Source: Globisporangium splendens
Taxonomy: Eukaryota; Oomycota; Peronosporomycetes; Pythiales; Pythiaceae
NCBI GenBank assembly: GCA_006386115.1
Contig: VFIW01000026.1
Location: 372,001 to 436,000 of the forward strand
DNA length: 64,000 nucleotides
Direction: 5' to 3'
The notes under the pieces are model-generated. The model worked only from the letters and a program-made list of their open reading frames with translations, had not been told where the DNA came from and searched no databases. A program made the position numbers and the translations under genes. Positions 21,523-33,404 of this stretch are shown here, in pieces (position 1 is the stretch's first letter; each line of letters starts with the position of its first letter).

Positions 21523-22382
21523 ATGAACATCGGCGCCATGAAGGACAGCGCGAACGGCGGCGCGCAGGCCGCGGCGTCCATCCCGTCGCTCAAGCGCACG
21601 CTCAGCGGCGGTGCGTCCGGCAGCGTCTCGAGCCACGGCGGCGGCCACCCGGTGATGGGTCACGGCGGCGGCAGCCACGGCCACGGTGGCCACATCGGCG
21701 GTGGTGGCCACGGTCCCATGGGCTCCCATTTGGGTGTCGGCATGAACTCGATCCCGTCGGTGCTGCACGCGACACCCAACACAAATCCACCACAGATGAT
21801 GCGCGCCGTGACGTCGTCGGGCGTGCTGAACCGCCCAGTATCTTCGCAGAACGCGTTCCGCGGTCCCGTGGCGTCCTCGATGAGCACAGGCGGTCCGAAC
21901 GCGATGGCACCGTCGACGACGAGAAGCGTGTCACAGTCGAGCAGCATGCAGGATTGGCGAATGTACCTGACCATCGAGGAACGACAAGCCGTGCGATCAA
22001 AGATACGCGATGCATACACTAGTCGGTGTTCCACGTACGAAGATTTGCTGCAAGTGGTACGTGTGTATTACTAATGTAGCCTAACGTGAGCACGCGTGTT
22101 CTAATCGGCATGGGTACATGGATTGAATATGTTTAGGCATGCGCTATTGAAGAAGAACTGCTGCACATATCGGCGCCGTCTCGATTGGATTACTTTAAGA
22201 GCGGCTTTGAGTTTGAGAACCGCGTGAAGTTGAAGAAAGATCAACTGCAGGGACAACTGGCGGCATTAGACGCAAAGCGACGCCCGAGCAACAGTCCGGA
22301 TACGAATTCTAGCAACAGCGGTAGCGGCTCGTCGCAGCCTGGCGGTGGCGGTGATTCTTCATACAAAAAGCAGCGGAAATGA
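21523..22382 (+). CDS. MED15-like KIX-domain protein
   Basis: Two exons, 21523..22056 and 22137..22382 (GTACGT donor, TTTAG acceptor, phase 0), 259 residues. A Gly/His-rich low-complexity N-terminus (HGGGSHGHGGH) precedes a KIX-like three-helix region from about residue 145 (DWRMYLTIEERQAVRSKI...TYEDLLQV + ACAIEEELLHISAP...YFKSGFEFENRVKL). The DWR start and helix spacing resemble the KIX of plant and fungal MED15, the Mediator tail subunit that binds activators. The protein lacks the Gln-rich body of full MED15 and is much shorter, so it may be a stand-alone KIX protein. A C-terminal Ser/Gly tail ends KKQRK. Confidence 0.65.
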
Positions 22383-22689
22383 ACAGCATCGGCTACTGTA
22401 CGAATTGTGAGAATGTGCGTCGCGACGATAACAAAAACGGCAAGAAACAGAAGGGGGGAAGAAGGAGCTGGTGGCTGATGGCGCTTTATGTGAAGAAAGA
22501 AGAGCAGCCTCGCTTGGCGTCGTGAATGAGACGAGGCAGCAGTGAACGGATTGAATCGAGATAACGACAACGGGAATAAGGAATCAATGGCACATGCGCG
22601 CGCGCCAGGCAAACAATAATACAGGGAAGTTGCTTTTTTGTTGGGTTAGTTTAGTGGTGGGACGTTTATCGCTGCGATCCCCGTTTGCT
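22383..22689. other. Convergent intergenic region
   Basis: Three hundred bases between two stop codons; A/G-rich, no ORF of interest, presumably holding both 3' UTRs. Confidence 0.4.
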
Positions 22690-23900
22690 CTAATACTTTC
22701 GCAGGAAATAGTGCTTTAGGATCTCGTAATGGAGGCTGAGCGCATTGCGCTGGAAAAGCGTCGGGTTGTACGCGTTGAAGTTGACTTTTTCCAATTCCGC
22801 CAGGTACATCGACGTGGACACGAGCGGCAGAAACGCGGCGCGTGCTGCTCTCGGAAGCTCCTTCTGGAGCGCTCTGGCTTCGTGCAGATGCTCCATCGCG
22901 CGGCAGGCGACCTCAAACACCACGGGCGCGAGCTTGACGCCCTTGGTCGGGTCCTCGGACGCTTCAAAGTGATCGTCGACCGTCAGGTTGTGCTTCAGCA
23001 TGAGGTTTTCGGGTAAATAGATCTGCTGGAACGCGCTGTGGTGCGGTGTCCCACGTAAAAGTGTCGTCAGTCCGATCGCAACGCCCGCATGGCTTGCGAC
23101 ACGATCGGCCGTGTCGTCGCGGATTCCTAGGCACTCGAGCGTCAAATACAGCAACGACGCAGCGGTCTTGTCAGCGTACACTTCAATATCGGAGAGGTCC
23201 AATGGCTGATCCGTGTCCAGATCGTCGTCCTACAATCGCACGCATTTTAGATGATGACAATGAGTATATAGGCAATAGAGAAGGCAGCCGTGTTTTGCAT
23301 AAGAAGTCAGTCGTACCCGTGCGTCAAGGAGCCGCTCAAACCATCGTCGCGTGAGGTCATGGTCACTGATCGCCTTCTCCAGACCGCGCAATAGGAACGT
23401 CTCTTGCGGTGGTTTCTCAGACGAAGGTGGTGACGCATACAAATCGTAGATCTTCTCTCGCCACCACTGTATGCGGATCTTTCCGGTCGCTTGGTTGCTG
23501 CGAATCGTATCTTTGATTGCCGCGATCTCCGAGTTCACAGCGCGCTGTAAAAGATGACGAAAGCAAAGTGAGCGACATGCCGTTCATAATGGCAACACAC
23601 ACATAATAAACACTTACGATGGCGAAGAACGATCCCCGCACTTCTTGCGGGAGAAGCAGACCGCACACGTAATTGTCATAGTCAAGCTTCCTACGAATGC
23701 GCACGTGTTTTATTAGTTGATTTCCTCCGAAGCTTACTACCACGATGAGACGAGACAAGGACCCACCGAACGATCTCGCGCAGGTGATGGACGTCGCTCA
23801 CTTGTGGAGGCTGCGCGCTGGCGCTCAGAGCCCGTCGGACCGCGAGGGCGCTGCTGCCACGCGCATGAGCTGCTCGGACCTTCGCCACGCTTCCGAGCAT
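22690..23900 (-). CDS. NDUFAF6: NDUFAF6-like complex I assembly factor (squalene/phytoene synthase fold)
   Basis: Four exons read on minus: 23900..23767, 23690..23618, 23544..23317, 23229..22690; about 324 residues. The N-terminus (MLGSVAKVRAAHARGSSALAVRRAL) is basic and hydroxylated, a mitochondrial presequence. Joined exons give the family blocks LREIVRKLDYDNYVCGLLLP, SFFAIRAVNSEIAAIKD, IRIQWWREKI and GVAIGLTTLLRGTP. NDUFAF6 resembles phytoene synthase but lacks its Asp-rich catalytic motifs and is needed to build the Q module of respiratory complex I. That each junction recreates a family motif supports the exon model. It is divergent from GRWD1, ATGs 236 bases apart. Confidence 0.88.
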
Positions 23901-24136
23901 CTTGCATGTGAGGATGTCACCACCAAAAACAACAGCAAGGATAATTAAGGTGGGCCACTCCAGATGAGGCGCGAGTACTGCATGCGACAGAATAGTATAC
24001 CATCTCTTGTCGGCCAACCATTGCGAGTCGGTTGGCCAAGTTTTAGCCAATCAGCGCTTTGCACAGCGTGGCCATAGCACCCCAATTCTGTTGCTGCAAG
24101 GGTGTCAATCCATCCATCCATTTGTGGCACGCGAAG

Positions 24137-25693
24137 ATGAGTCTCAAGAAGCGCGGCGCGGACGAGTACGACAATGGGCTCAAGCGCCACACGAACTACG
24201 CGAACGACGAGTCCAAGGACGATGAGGACCTCGTGTTCGAAGACCCATTCGGCGATGACATGGAGGACGAGGAGATGATCGAGAGCGACGACGACGAAGA
24301 GATCATCGACGGCGAGCGCAATGGCGACGACGAGGATATGGAAGGTGGCATGGACGACGAGGACGAGGAGAAGCAGGTCAAGAAGGTGTTCATGCCGGGT
24401 GTCGACAAACTCGGCGAAGACGAAGTGCTCGACTACGACAGCAGCGCGTACGACATGTACTACGCCATGACCGCCGAGTGGCCGTCGCTCAGTTTCGACA
24501 TTGTGCGCGACAACCTCGGTGCCGTGCGTACTCGGGTAAGTGGAAGAAATTGAATTGAGTAGAGCAATGATATGGAGAGAAAGAAGCCAATCTATGCATG
24601 TGTATGTTCGTTTGTATAGTTCCCAATGACGATGTATGTCGTTGCGGGTTCCCAAGCCGCCAACCCAGACGACAACCAGGTGACGATCATGAAGATGTCG
24701 GAACTGCACAAGACCAAGCACAACGACGACTCGGACGATGATTCGGACAACGAGAGCGACGATGAAGACAATGTGGACGGCGACCCGGTGCTGGAAAACC
24801 GCTCGATCCAGCACAAGGGTGGTGTCAACCGTATCCGTAGCATGCCGCAATCGTCCAACATCGTGGCGACGTGGTCCGACACCAAGAAGGTGCACTTGTG
24901 GGATATCGGCAAGCAGTTGGAATCGCTCGATGGCAAAGCTACTGCCCCATTGGCAGCGAAGCAGGCGCCATTGTACACTTTCAACGGTCACGCCGACGAA
25001 GGCTTCGCCATGGACTGGTCCCCCGTGCAAGCCGGTAAGCTTGTGACCGGTGACTGCAGCAAGTTCATCTATTTGTGGAGCAACTCGGAGAGCGCGTGGA
25101 GCGTGGACAAGGTCCCATTCACGGGCCACAAGGGCTCGGTCGAAGATTTGCAGTGGAGTCCGACGGAAGCGTCCGTGTTCGCGTCGTGTTCGGCGGACCG
25201 CACGGTGCGCATTTGGGACACGCGACGGAAGGCAGGCAGCATGATCGACGTCGCTGCCCACGACGACGATGTGAACGTGATCTCGTGGAACCGCAACGTC
25301 GCGTACCTGCTCGCCTCGGGCTCGGACGACGGCTCGTTCAAGATCTGGGATATGCGCAACTTCAAGGCGAACAGCCCCGTCGCGCACTTCCGCTACCACA
25401 CGGCGCCGATCACGTCGATCGAGTGGCACCCAACGGATGAGTCGGTGCTCGCGGTCGCCGGCGCCGACAACCAGATCTCTGTGTGGGATATGTCCGTCGA
25501 AGAAGACACAGAGGCGGCCGCGGAAGCCCAGGACCCGGAGACCCCGAAGCTGGACCTGCCGCCGCAGCTGCTGTTCATCCACCAGGGCCAGACAGACATC
25601 AAGGAGCTGCACTTCCACAACCAATGCCCTGGCGTGCTCGTGAGCACGGCCGGCGACGGCTTCAACGTGTTCAAGCCCGCAAATATTTCTTAA
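24137..25693 (+). CDS. GRWD1: Glutamate-rich WD-repeat protein 1 (ribosome biogenesis)
   Basis: Two exons, 24137..24535 and 24620..25693 (GTAAGT..TATAG, phase 0), 490 residues. A very acidic N-terminus (about residues 35-85), the GRWD1/Rrb1 block YDSSAYDMYYAMTAEWPSLSFDI, then FPMTMYVVAGSQA and a WD40 propeller with clear repeats (GHADEGFAMDWSP, GHKGSVEDLQWSP, AHDDDVNVISWN, YHTAPITSIEWHP). The homologue is a chaperone for ribosomal protein uL3 in 60S assembly and binds histones. A 559-codon antisense ORF covers the gene but is a shadow. Confidence 0.95.
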
Positions 25694-25714
25694 ATATCCA
25701 TGTCCCCCACCCGC

Positions 25715-25735
25715 TTTTTTTTTTTTTTTTTTTTT
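25715..25735 (+). repeat. Homopolymer of 21 T
   Basis: An uninterrupted T tract directly after the GRWD1 stop codon, in its presumed 3' UTR. Such a run is prone to length errors in assembly. Confidence 0.9.
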
Positions 25736-25883
25736 GCATTTTCAGCATTTTGCAGCAAGTGTGTCATTCTTTCTAAATTTATATTTGTCACATCTGATAA
25801 TTTCGACTGAACCTTTCCGCCCTTTAACACTGGCCCCTTGGTGTGGCCTACATCACATTCGTCTGCTGACATCGTCGCGCAGG

Positions 25884-26714
25884 ATGGGCGATGCCAGTGC
25901 TCGTTCGAAGAAAAACAAGCGAGTAGCGATGCCTGCGCCATCATCGCGAGCGAGTGCAGGCGGCCACGCGCGGCGCGGGCGCCCATGGAGCGTATATGGA
26001 TATGTGTACATGCTGCTCTTCGCTGTGCTTGTACTGCTGTGCCTCCAGTCGCACGCGGTCCGCGGCGAGGACCTGGCGATCGAGGAGTTCCAGCAGCACC
26101 GAGGCTTCGGCATGATCGACCAGGGCTGTCTGGCATGCCGAGCCGGGAACTGCTCGCACGCCGTGGGAAACAAGACGCACGGCGTGTACTGCGGCGACCT
26201 GATCACGACGTTCCAGCCGTGCTGCTGCACGTTCCGCAACGAGTGCATGACGACGATCTTCTCCGAGAGCTGCGAGTGTTTTGACAGCGAACAGGAAGAA
26301 GAGCTCATGACGACGCGGTTCTACCTGTTTGTCGTGCTCACGCTGGTCGCATGGGCGCTGCTGCTGTACGACAAGATGTGCAGCGGGCCATACAAGGTCA
26401 TGAACAGCAGCCACGTGCTGCTCGCGAACTCGCCGTCGGCGGCGCGCAGCATCGCAGGCAGCGATTCCGACGAGGAAGAAGAGCGCAGTCAGGACCAAGA
26501 GCGAGAAGAGGAAGAGCCACAGTCCTCGAGTGTGAACAGTACGGACGTGGAGCTGACCATCGTGTCCAGTCCGCGATCAAGTACTACTACAACCGCAGCT
26601 ACGACTGCGCTGTCCTCACCTTCGGTGTCTTCGAGAGCAACAACAGCAGACGCGACCGGAGAGGACGACGTCGTGGATCTCGACGCCTCCGACAAGAACA
26701 TCCAGAGCGCATGA
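25884..26714 (+). CDS. Cys-rich membrane protein (10-Cys module, two hydrophobic segments)
   Basis: Single exon, 276 residues from MGDASARS. A basic N-terminal tail (1-36) precedes a hydrophobic signal anchor (about 38-56). A lumenal/extracellular module follows from Cys82: CLAC, CRAGNC, VYC, a CCC triplet, then C and CEC, ten cysteines in all. A second membrane segment (FYLFVVLTLVAWALLLY) and an acidic Ser/Thr-rich cytosolic tail complete it. The cysteine order matches the two proteins at 55973-56785 and 58260-59060, so I treat it as a distant family member. Function unknown. A pyrimidine/TCATTCT motif at 25764 could be its initiator. Confidence 0.75.
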   Translation: MGDASARSKKNKRVAMPAPSSRASAGGHARRGRPWSVYGYVYMLLFAVLVLLCLQSHAVRGEDLAIEEFQQHRGFGMIDQGCLACRAGNCSHAVGNKTHGVYCGDLITTFQPCCCTFRNECMTTIFSESCECFDSEQEEELMTTRFYLFVVLTLVAWALLLYDKMCSGPYKVMNSSHVLLANSPSAARSIAGSDSDEEEERSQDQEREEEEPQSSSVNSTDVELTIVSSPRSSTTTTAATTALSSPSVSSRATTADATGEDDVVDLDASDKNIQSA

Positions 26715-27445
26715 GGAAGAGAAGAGAGAGGGCAAGAGACAGGGAGAGTGAGTAACTTTACATTAATGTGGTGCGTGGATCAGTACAATAGCAAAAGGCA
26801 TCGATCGGTACCGAACACAAGGGAGATTAAACCAAGCGATGAGCGTTGATCTGGTCGTTTGGTGCTCAGTGCGCACGCGCTTGTGATGCGTAATTGCGTC
26901 GTGTAGGTACGCTAAATGGCCGGCGTCCCCCTCCCATCACTGGCAAGTGAATCTCCCATCGCCTGGACTTCCACAGAGCCACAAAGCCATCGTATTCGAT
27001 CGCCATTCTGAAGTCCACAGTGTGCAGGTCAGAAAAGCCCAGCATTCCTTGTGCCAAGTTTCTGCTGATCGGTGGCATGAAAATTGCCAGTGGTTTGACT
27101 TGTGGCGCTAGCCCATCTGAACGTTTTTGGCAATGCACCCAAAACATTTTCACAGAACAAGGTGTAAATATAGACAAACGCTCTCCAAGCTGCGAATCAT
27201 ATGATAGGTACCAAATTAGCCGTGTTTTCTTATCCCCTAAGACTGGTGAAGTCTCCACCTTTTTCTGATACTGTCAAGAGGTTTCACTCGTGCTTTGGGA
27301 ATCGACGACAAAATGACAGTCTCCCTGTTTGCCCTTTATCTGTCTCCCTTGTTGCCTCCTCATTCCCAAAACCCACTCGCGCTGGTAAAGTAAGGGTCGA
27401 GCAAGCGGTGCCCCCACACAAAAGCGCAGTACAATCAGCAGCATC
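26715..27445. other. Intergenic region with one weak ORF
   Basis: 731 bases between two plus-strand genes. The minus strand has a 130-codon ORF at 26866-27258 (motifs FRMAIEYDGFVALW, RRWEIHLPV) that reads as somewhat protein-like but has no recognisable family and no clear promoter. I do not call it a gene. Confidence 0.35.
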
Positions 27446-28678
27446 ATGGGGGATTCGTCGCGCGCGTTCCTGACACCGCTCGCGCTCAAGAAGATGGCGC
27501 TGCTGGGCATCCTCTCGGTGCAGATTGGCTTCCAGCCGCTGCTCATGGGCTGGTTCGCCAAGGACGCCACCAACGTGAGTCTGCGCGTGGGCGTGATCGA
27601 GCTCATGAAGTTCGTGCTGGCGCTCGTGCCGCTCATGCTGCAGGGCGATCTCTGCACCGAGATGAAGAACTGGAGCTTCCACAACGCGCTGCAGACCACG
27701 GCTGTGCCCGCGCTCGTGTACGTTTTGCAGAATTATCTGAACCAGAGCGCCGTCGTCGTGCTCGACGGCGTCACCTTCAACATCCTCAACCAGACCAAGA
27801 TCATCTGGACCGCGCTGCTCGTGTACCTCATGCTGCGACGGTACCAGTCGCGCCAGCAAATCGTCGCGCTCACGATCCTGTGTGCGGCAGCCGTGCTCAT
27901 GACCACGTCGTCTTCCAAGCCAAAGGACAGCGAGAAGGAAGGCGCGATCACGGACGCGGCGTTCTTCACGGGCGCCTACCAAGCGCTTATCGCCGCGATT
28001 CTATCGGCGCTCGCAGGCACAATTATCCAGCGCGCTCTGCAGACCCAGAAGCGCAACGCGTACACTGTGACGATCGAGTTGAGCGTGCTCGGTGAGCTCA
28101 CGATCTTGATCTGGTCCATGACGTCAGGCACGGGGTTCATGTCCCAACCGAACAACGCATCCGCAGACGTCCACGGTCATGTCGAAAATGGCCACGACGC
28201 AGACGCAATGGGTCTTTGGGACGGCTGGACGCTCATGACGTTTTTCGCGCTGCTGTGTCAAGCCACGGGTGGCATGGTTGTCGGGTTCGTGATCAAGTAC
28301 TGCGGCAACGTTGAAAAGAGCTTTGCAGTCGTTTTCGGCATGATCATCACGGCGCTGCTCGAGAATCAGTACAATAACAAGCCGTTTGGCGAACGAGGGC
28401 TCATCGCTATTGCGATGGTCGCTGGATCCACTGTGCTATACACGATGTATCCACCCAAGCAGGATACCGTTGGACCTGTCGTGACGCCCGACAAGATCGA
28501 CGCCACGATCGCCATCACGCACGTTGATGAGCAGCAAATCCGGAAGCAGGCCGGTTACTCGAAGAAAGACAGCGCCGTGACAGTCGAACTGGAGCCGTTC
28601 CTGTCAAAAGCAAACAACATCCAGGACAGTGAGGATGTGGCGACGGTCAAAGTGCTCTCGGATACGCTACCACGGTAA
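27446..28678 (+). CDS. Nucleotide-sugar transporter (SLC35A / UAA type)
   Basis: Single exon, 410 residues with about ten membrane segments. The block VYVLQNYLNQSAVVVLDGVTFNILNQTKI and the later GGMVVGFVIKYCGNVEKSFA...ALLEN are hallmark motifs of Golgi UDP-galactose / UDP-GlcNAc / CMP-sialic acid transporters. It would exchange a nucleotide sugar for UMP across the Golgi or ER membrane. The loop of about 25 residues after TM7 (HVENGHDADAM) and the hydrophilic C-terminal tail of about 75 residues are longer than usual. Substrate cannot be decided from sequence. Confidence 0.9.
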   Translation: MGDSSRAFLTPLALKKMALLGILSVQIGFQPLLMGWFAKDATNVSLRVGVIELMKFVLALVPLMLQGDLCTEMKNWSFHNALQTTAVPALVYVLQNYLNQSAVVVLDGVTFNILNQTKIIWTALLVYLMLRRYQSRQQIVALTILCAAAVLMTTSSSKPKDSEKEGAITDAAFFTGAYQALIAAILSALAGTIIQRALQTQKRNAYTVTIELSVLGELTILIWSMTSGTGFMSQPNNASADVHGHVENGHDADAMGLWDGWTLMTFFALLCQATGGMVVGFVIKYCGNVEKSFAVVFGMIITALLENQYNNKPFGERGLIAIAMVAGSTVLYTMYPPKQDTVGPVVTPDKIDATIAITHVDEQQIRKQAGYSKKDSAVTVELEPFLSKANNIQDSEDVATVKVLSDTLPR

Positions 28679-28923
28679 TGAGCTGGAAGAGAAGCTATAC
28701 AGTAGAAGGGATATGATCGTTTATGAATGCCGATGGACCACGAGCCATACAGAGGGAATGAGTGGCTTGGAGCGAAAGCAGGAGGCGATGCACGAATGTA
28801 TACGTATTAAAGGACGCCATAGTAAGAGATTCAAGCGTCAATGTATGACAGTTTATTTTTCTGTGTTGCCAAATTACTCGATGGGTGGAGCTACACTGAG
28901 CAGTGTGAGTAGCTGCATCCTTT

Positions 28924-31409
28924 CTAGTGAAGATCAAACGAGCACTGAACGGCATCCACGACGCTAGCTGCGGTTTGCGGCACCGTGTCCCACACAAACC
29001 CAATGTGGCCATCAGGACGGATGAGCGCAGCCGCATTGCGATCTGTGAACTCCTCCCATTTGCGGTGGCTAAAGGTGTCATTGGAGGCAACACGCCACAA
29101 AGCAACAGACGCGAAGCACATGGATGCCTCAACTTCAACCATGTTGCCCTCATCTTTGAACTCCAGGATCACGAGCGCCACGTGCTTCAAGAGCGACTCA
29201 TTGTGCGTGTCTTTCATGAACTGCTTCATCGCGGTTCCGTCGTTGCGCCACTTTGCTGCGTCAACAACGAGTACGTAGAGCGCCTTATTGTTTTCCAGTC
29301 GCTTCATGCTCTGCGGAGCAAGCGACAGCGTCGAGATGCGTTCTCGGGAAGCTTCTCCTTGCTGAGAGACCCAGAAATGCGGGAACCGCACTCCAACTTG
29401 GAACTCAGGGGTAAAGATCCTATTCTCGTCGCTTCTACCTGATCGTAGCGGTTCAAAGAGCGCCGATTGGTCTAGAGCCGGGTCCTGCATCAGCTGCTTG
29501 GCGCGTGGTCCCCACTCGCTCGCTTTGTACGAAAAACCAATGTCGAAATGATAAAACAACATCCCAAGACTCGTCCGCGCTTCGACGATCTGCTGGACCT
29601 GGCGACGCATGTGGTCGCCGATCACATTGGACGCGGCGTCCAGGAGCCCAAGTGGCGCCTTGCCGACTTTCATAATGTTCTGGATAAAATCGCGTTGCAT
29701 TGGCAGCGGTAGGTACCGCAACGGCGCCGAGTTAACGAGTTTCGCGAGTAGCTTAGCGTTGTTGTGCGATACATTGAGCGCATTCGGGATCTTCATCGTG
29801 CGCTCGACATTGCGAAGGCTCAATTGCGTGTTGAGTTTCGCGATATGCTGGCGTTCGGTCTCGTAGGAACGAAGCAACGTCGACGTATTGACTCGCGTTG
29901 ATAGCTCATTCTGCTGTTGCTGTTGGATCTCAAGTGCGAGCTTCCACGCAAGGTTGTGCGCGTCCTGGATCCCCGTGTTCATTCCGAGACCTCCGGCCGG
30001 TGGGAACTGATGCGCTGCGTCGCCGACGAGAAACACTTTGCGCTGCACGTCGTACTGTTTGGCCACGCGCGCACTCATGCGCCACTGGCCAACAGAGAGG
30101 ATCGTGGCGTCATCTGCTGCAACTCGGCCGCGTTGATGCAACGGCAGTACGTGGCGAATGATCTGATGGCACTTTTTAGCTGAAAAATCCAAGTCGAGGC
30201 GCTCCTGCGGAGGAAAATACGGGATCTGGAACACCCACTCGTCGCGCTTGAGGTCGTGCGCGATGAGCACGCCAATCACATCGGCATTGAACTATAAGCA
30301 TGGCACGTGTCATTTCGGTATCAGTGATAGGAATGATGCAGGCAGCTAAACCATGATGCACAAGACACGTACGACAAAGTAGAGCATCGCTGGGTTCTCT
30401 TTCGCAGCCGCAGAAAGCGCTTTGCTCGTGAAGTGCACGTTCACAATGCTCTGCAAATTGAGCGCGCCGGCCATGTCAATGTCGCACAACTGGCGCACGA
30501 GACTATGCGCGCCATCGGCACCGATGACATAGTCGAAACGTGCTTGCTCAAGTTCGTTGCTTTTGCTACATACACGCAAAATTTGTTAGGCGGCACTGCA
30601 CGTTGCTAATAGTACCAGCAAGAAAGACTCTATCGCAAAGCTTACGTGTTGCAAAGCCTTACGTTGACGCCTTCGTCATCCGCCACTTTCAGATCGACCA
30701 GCTCCATGCCACGCTCGACGTGCATGCCGCTTTGCGCCAAGAAGTTGGACAGCATGGCTTCAAAGCGGTTTTGCGGGAAATGCAGGAATTGCGTTGGTGA
30801 AATCGAGTCGAGCGCGTTCAGTAGTGATGTCCCGGAGCTGCTTGCTCGAGGAATGCCTAACGACAGATGAGAGAGAGACCATGACGAATATGAGGAATGG
30901 AGAGTTGAAGAGAACACAAGTGCAGTGCACACGAACGTACATGGTCCAAACTGGTCGATGCGCGCAAACTCGCGCACATTCCCGACGCCCGTGCTGTAGA
31001 TGTAATCGCGCCACTATGTATGCCACAGTATCATTGTCATCATCCAAAAGCTCAGCTCAATTGCCTTCATGCTGCACACATCCACACACCGTACCAGTTC
31101 GCTTGGCGCTGCATGAGCCAGCAGTTGATCGTGGAAGCCTGGCATCACCGTCTGCAACACCTCCATCGTTCTCAGGTTGAGGAAATGCGCCTGCGGGTGG
31201 GTCGTTGGCTGCATCTGGCGCTCCACGATGCGCGTGCGCACGCCGAACACGTTCTCGAGCATGTACCCCATGGCGAGCCCCACGGGACCGCCGCCGACCA
31301 CGAGCACGCACGGCGCTGCGCTAGAAGCTTTGGAGCTGATACTGGAATAGCGCCGCAGTGGCAGCTGCTGTCGCCGCGCTTGCAGCAGCATCCTCGTCGT
31401 CGCGCTCAT
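28924..31409 (-). CDS. Mitochondrial-type FAD-dependent aromatic monooxygenase
   Basis: Five exons on minus: 31409..31095, 31013..30941, 30856..30646, 30565..30373, 30291..28924; 719 residues, all in phase. The N-terminus (MLLQARRQQLPLRRYSSISS) is a likely mitochondrial presequence, followed by the dinucleotide-binding GGGPVGLAMGYMLE and a second FAD motif, YVIGADGAHS, then GDAAHQFPPAGGLGMNTGIQDAHNLAWKLAL. The C-terminal about 170 residues fit the thioredoxin-like tail of phenol-hydroxylase type enzymes. It probably hydroxylates an aromatic substrate using NAD(P)H. The family includes phenol 2-monooxygenases and bacterial MhpA-like enzymes; UbiH/COQ6 is less likely because of the length. Each exon join restores a family motif. 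Confidence 0.85.
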
Positions 31410-31592
31410 CGCTCGAAGGTGGCGGAATCAAATGTGGCGGCAGCGGCGCATTTTTGAGCCATCATGTGATTGGGGCGTTGATACGCATGCACACAAAAAA
31501 GCAATGACCCCAATAGAGCGCTCTTCATCCTGAATAGAGGACTCTATCACAGCTGTTTACTTCAATACAAGGACGGTTGTTCGTCTACCAAG

Positions 31593-33358
31593 ATGGATCT
31601 GATACTGGCCAAAATGGGAATGGAGCCGAGCTTCACGCCAAAGGCGCTGCGTGTTGACGACGGCTGCGAGCCACAGCAGCAGCAGGAGCTGTTGTGGAGC
31701 TTAGAGGATGGTACACAGCGCGAGCGAGCGCAGCAGCTGGTGCACAATTTCGAGGCGGTGTTCCACCATCGACCGACGGCGATCGCGCGCGCGCCTGGAC
31801 GCGTCAACCTCATGGGCGAGCACATCGACTACGAAGGGTACGCCGTGCTGCCCATGGCGATCGCGCAGGATATCGCCATCGCATTCCGACAGCGAGTGAT
31901 AGAAAACGGAAGTGAAGCACCGTGTCTGAAGGTTGTGAATACGAATGCGACGTATGCCACATGCACGATCCCATTTCCCAACGTCGATGATGACAACGAG
32001 GCACGGGAGATCCCGCAAACGGATAGTGCTGCATCGTGGAGCAACTACGTGCGATGTGGTCTGCTGGGGATTCTGAAGTATTACTGTAATCAAAAGAACG
32101 GTAATAGTGCACCGCGTATGCATATCGATATGCTGATTGACGGGGTGGTTCCTGCGGGGTGCGGGTTGTCCAGCTCGAGCGCGTTGGTCGTGGCTTCGGC
32201 GCTCGCAATCGCGTTTGCCATGGACCCTTCCGACGTGCCCACACGGATGGAGATTGCGGAAATTTGTCGTACTGCGGAACACTTCATTGGCACCATGGGA
32301 GGAGGCATGGACCAGGCGATCGCGTGTCTCGCGCAGTCGGGCTGCGCACAGCACATCTCGTTTTCGCCTCTGCAGGCGACACCCGTGCGTTTGCCCATAG
32401 AGCGGCTCGGACTCACGTTTGTGGTCGCAAGCAGCATGGTCGTGGCGAGGAAAGCGGCGGATGCGGCCACGCGCTTCAACAAGCGCGTCGTGGAATGCGC
32501 GTTGGCAGCCAAGATGATCAGCAAGGCACTGGGCGTCCCCGAATGGAAAAAGGTGAGAGGTCAACGTGCTCATTGTCCATTTTTGGTGGACAATTTGGCT
32601 ATTTGCTGACGGCTCAACTGCTCTGTAGATTTGCACGCTTGCGGAGGTGCAACAGGCTCTCGGGGCAACTGGCCGTGCAGACTTTCATATGCTGCTCGAT
32701 CTCGTCGAAACACACTGCTGCCAAGAGGAATACCGATCCGACGAACTCGAAACGTGCTTTGAGACGTTATTAGAGACACTGTTTGAGGACTCACCCACAG
32801 CGCTGGTACTGTGTGATACGAGCAGAAAGCAAACGACTCGAAGTCTCTCGTATGAAATTTACTCATGTTTATCGTTTCTTGTGCCCCGTGCAACAGCAAG
32901 TACTCGCAGCGACTTCCACCTTCAAGCTCAAACAGCGCGCTCTGCACGTCTGGACCGAGGCAAATCGCGTGGATCAATTTCGAATCCTGTGCGATGATTC
33001 CGACAACAGCAGCATACAAAATGCCACTGAGGGCTCAGAGAAAGCAGCCTCGGCGGCTTCTATCGGGGAGCTCCTGCTCGCGAGTCATCAGAGCTGCCAG
33101 CGATTGTACGAATGCAGTTGCTCCGAGTTGGATGAGCTCGTGGCGTGCGCCGTGCGCGCTGGTGCCTTTGGTGCGAGACTCACAGGCGCCGGGTGGGGTG
33201 GCTGCATCGTCGCACTCGTTGCCAAAACGAATGTTCGCCCGTTCATAGAGCAGCTCAAACTGGAGTATTACGGCAAGAACGGACTCCGACATCGCGACGG
33301 CGAAACTGCCTTTGAGTCAGCTCCTGGCTCTGGCGCAGACATTTACGTTTTGCTTTGA
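31593..33358 (+). CDS. GALK2: GALK2-like N-acetylgalactosamine/galactose kinase (GHMP)
   Basis: Three exons: 31593..32552, 32629..32805, 32897..33358; 532 residues. Galactokinase signature ARAPGRVNLMGEHIDYEGYAVLPMAI (about residues 66-90), GHMP ATP loop GCGLSSSSALV (about 190) and GARLTGAGWGGC (about 472). The segment MGGGMDQAIACLAQ and the C-terminal blocks RALHVWTEANRV and CQRLYECSCSELDELV fit eukaryotic GALK2 (GalNAc kinase) and yeast GAL1 better than GALK1. The product would be Gal- or GalNAc-1-phosphate, feeding sugar nucleotide synthesis. Its stop lies 46 bases from the convergent minus gene. Confidence 0.92.
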
Positions 33359-33404
33359 TAACGCGATATGCGCTGCCTTCATTCTCTTTTGTTTCATTTG
33401 TGTT

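Noticed and set aside
23945..25624. 559-codon ORF on the minus strand, antisense to GRWD1
   Set aside because: It is a shadow: composition is rich in Val/His/Arg with no domain, and the plus strand encodes a full WD-repeat protein.
26866..27258. 130-codon minus-strand ORF between two genes
   Set aside because: Slightly protein-like but no domain, promoter or splice context; left as a note in the intergenic entry.
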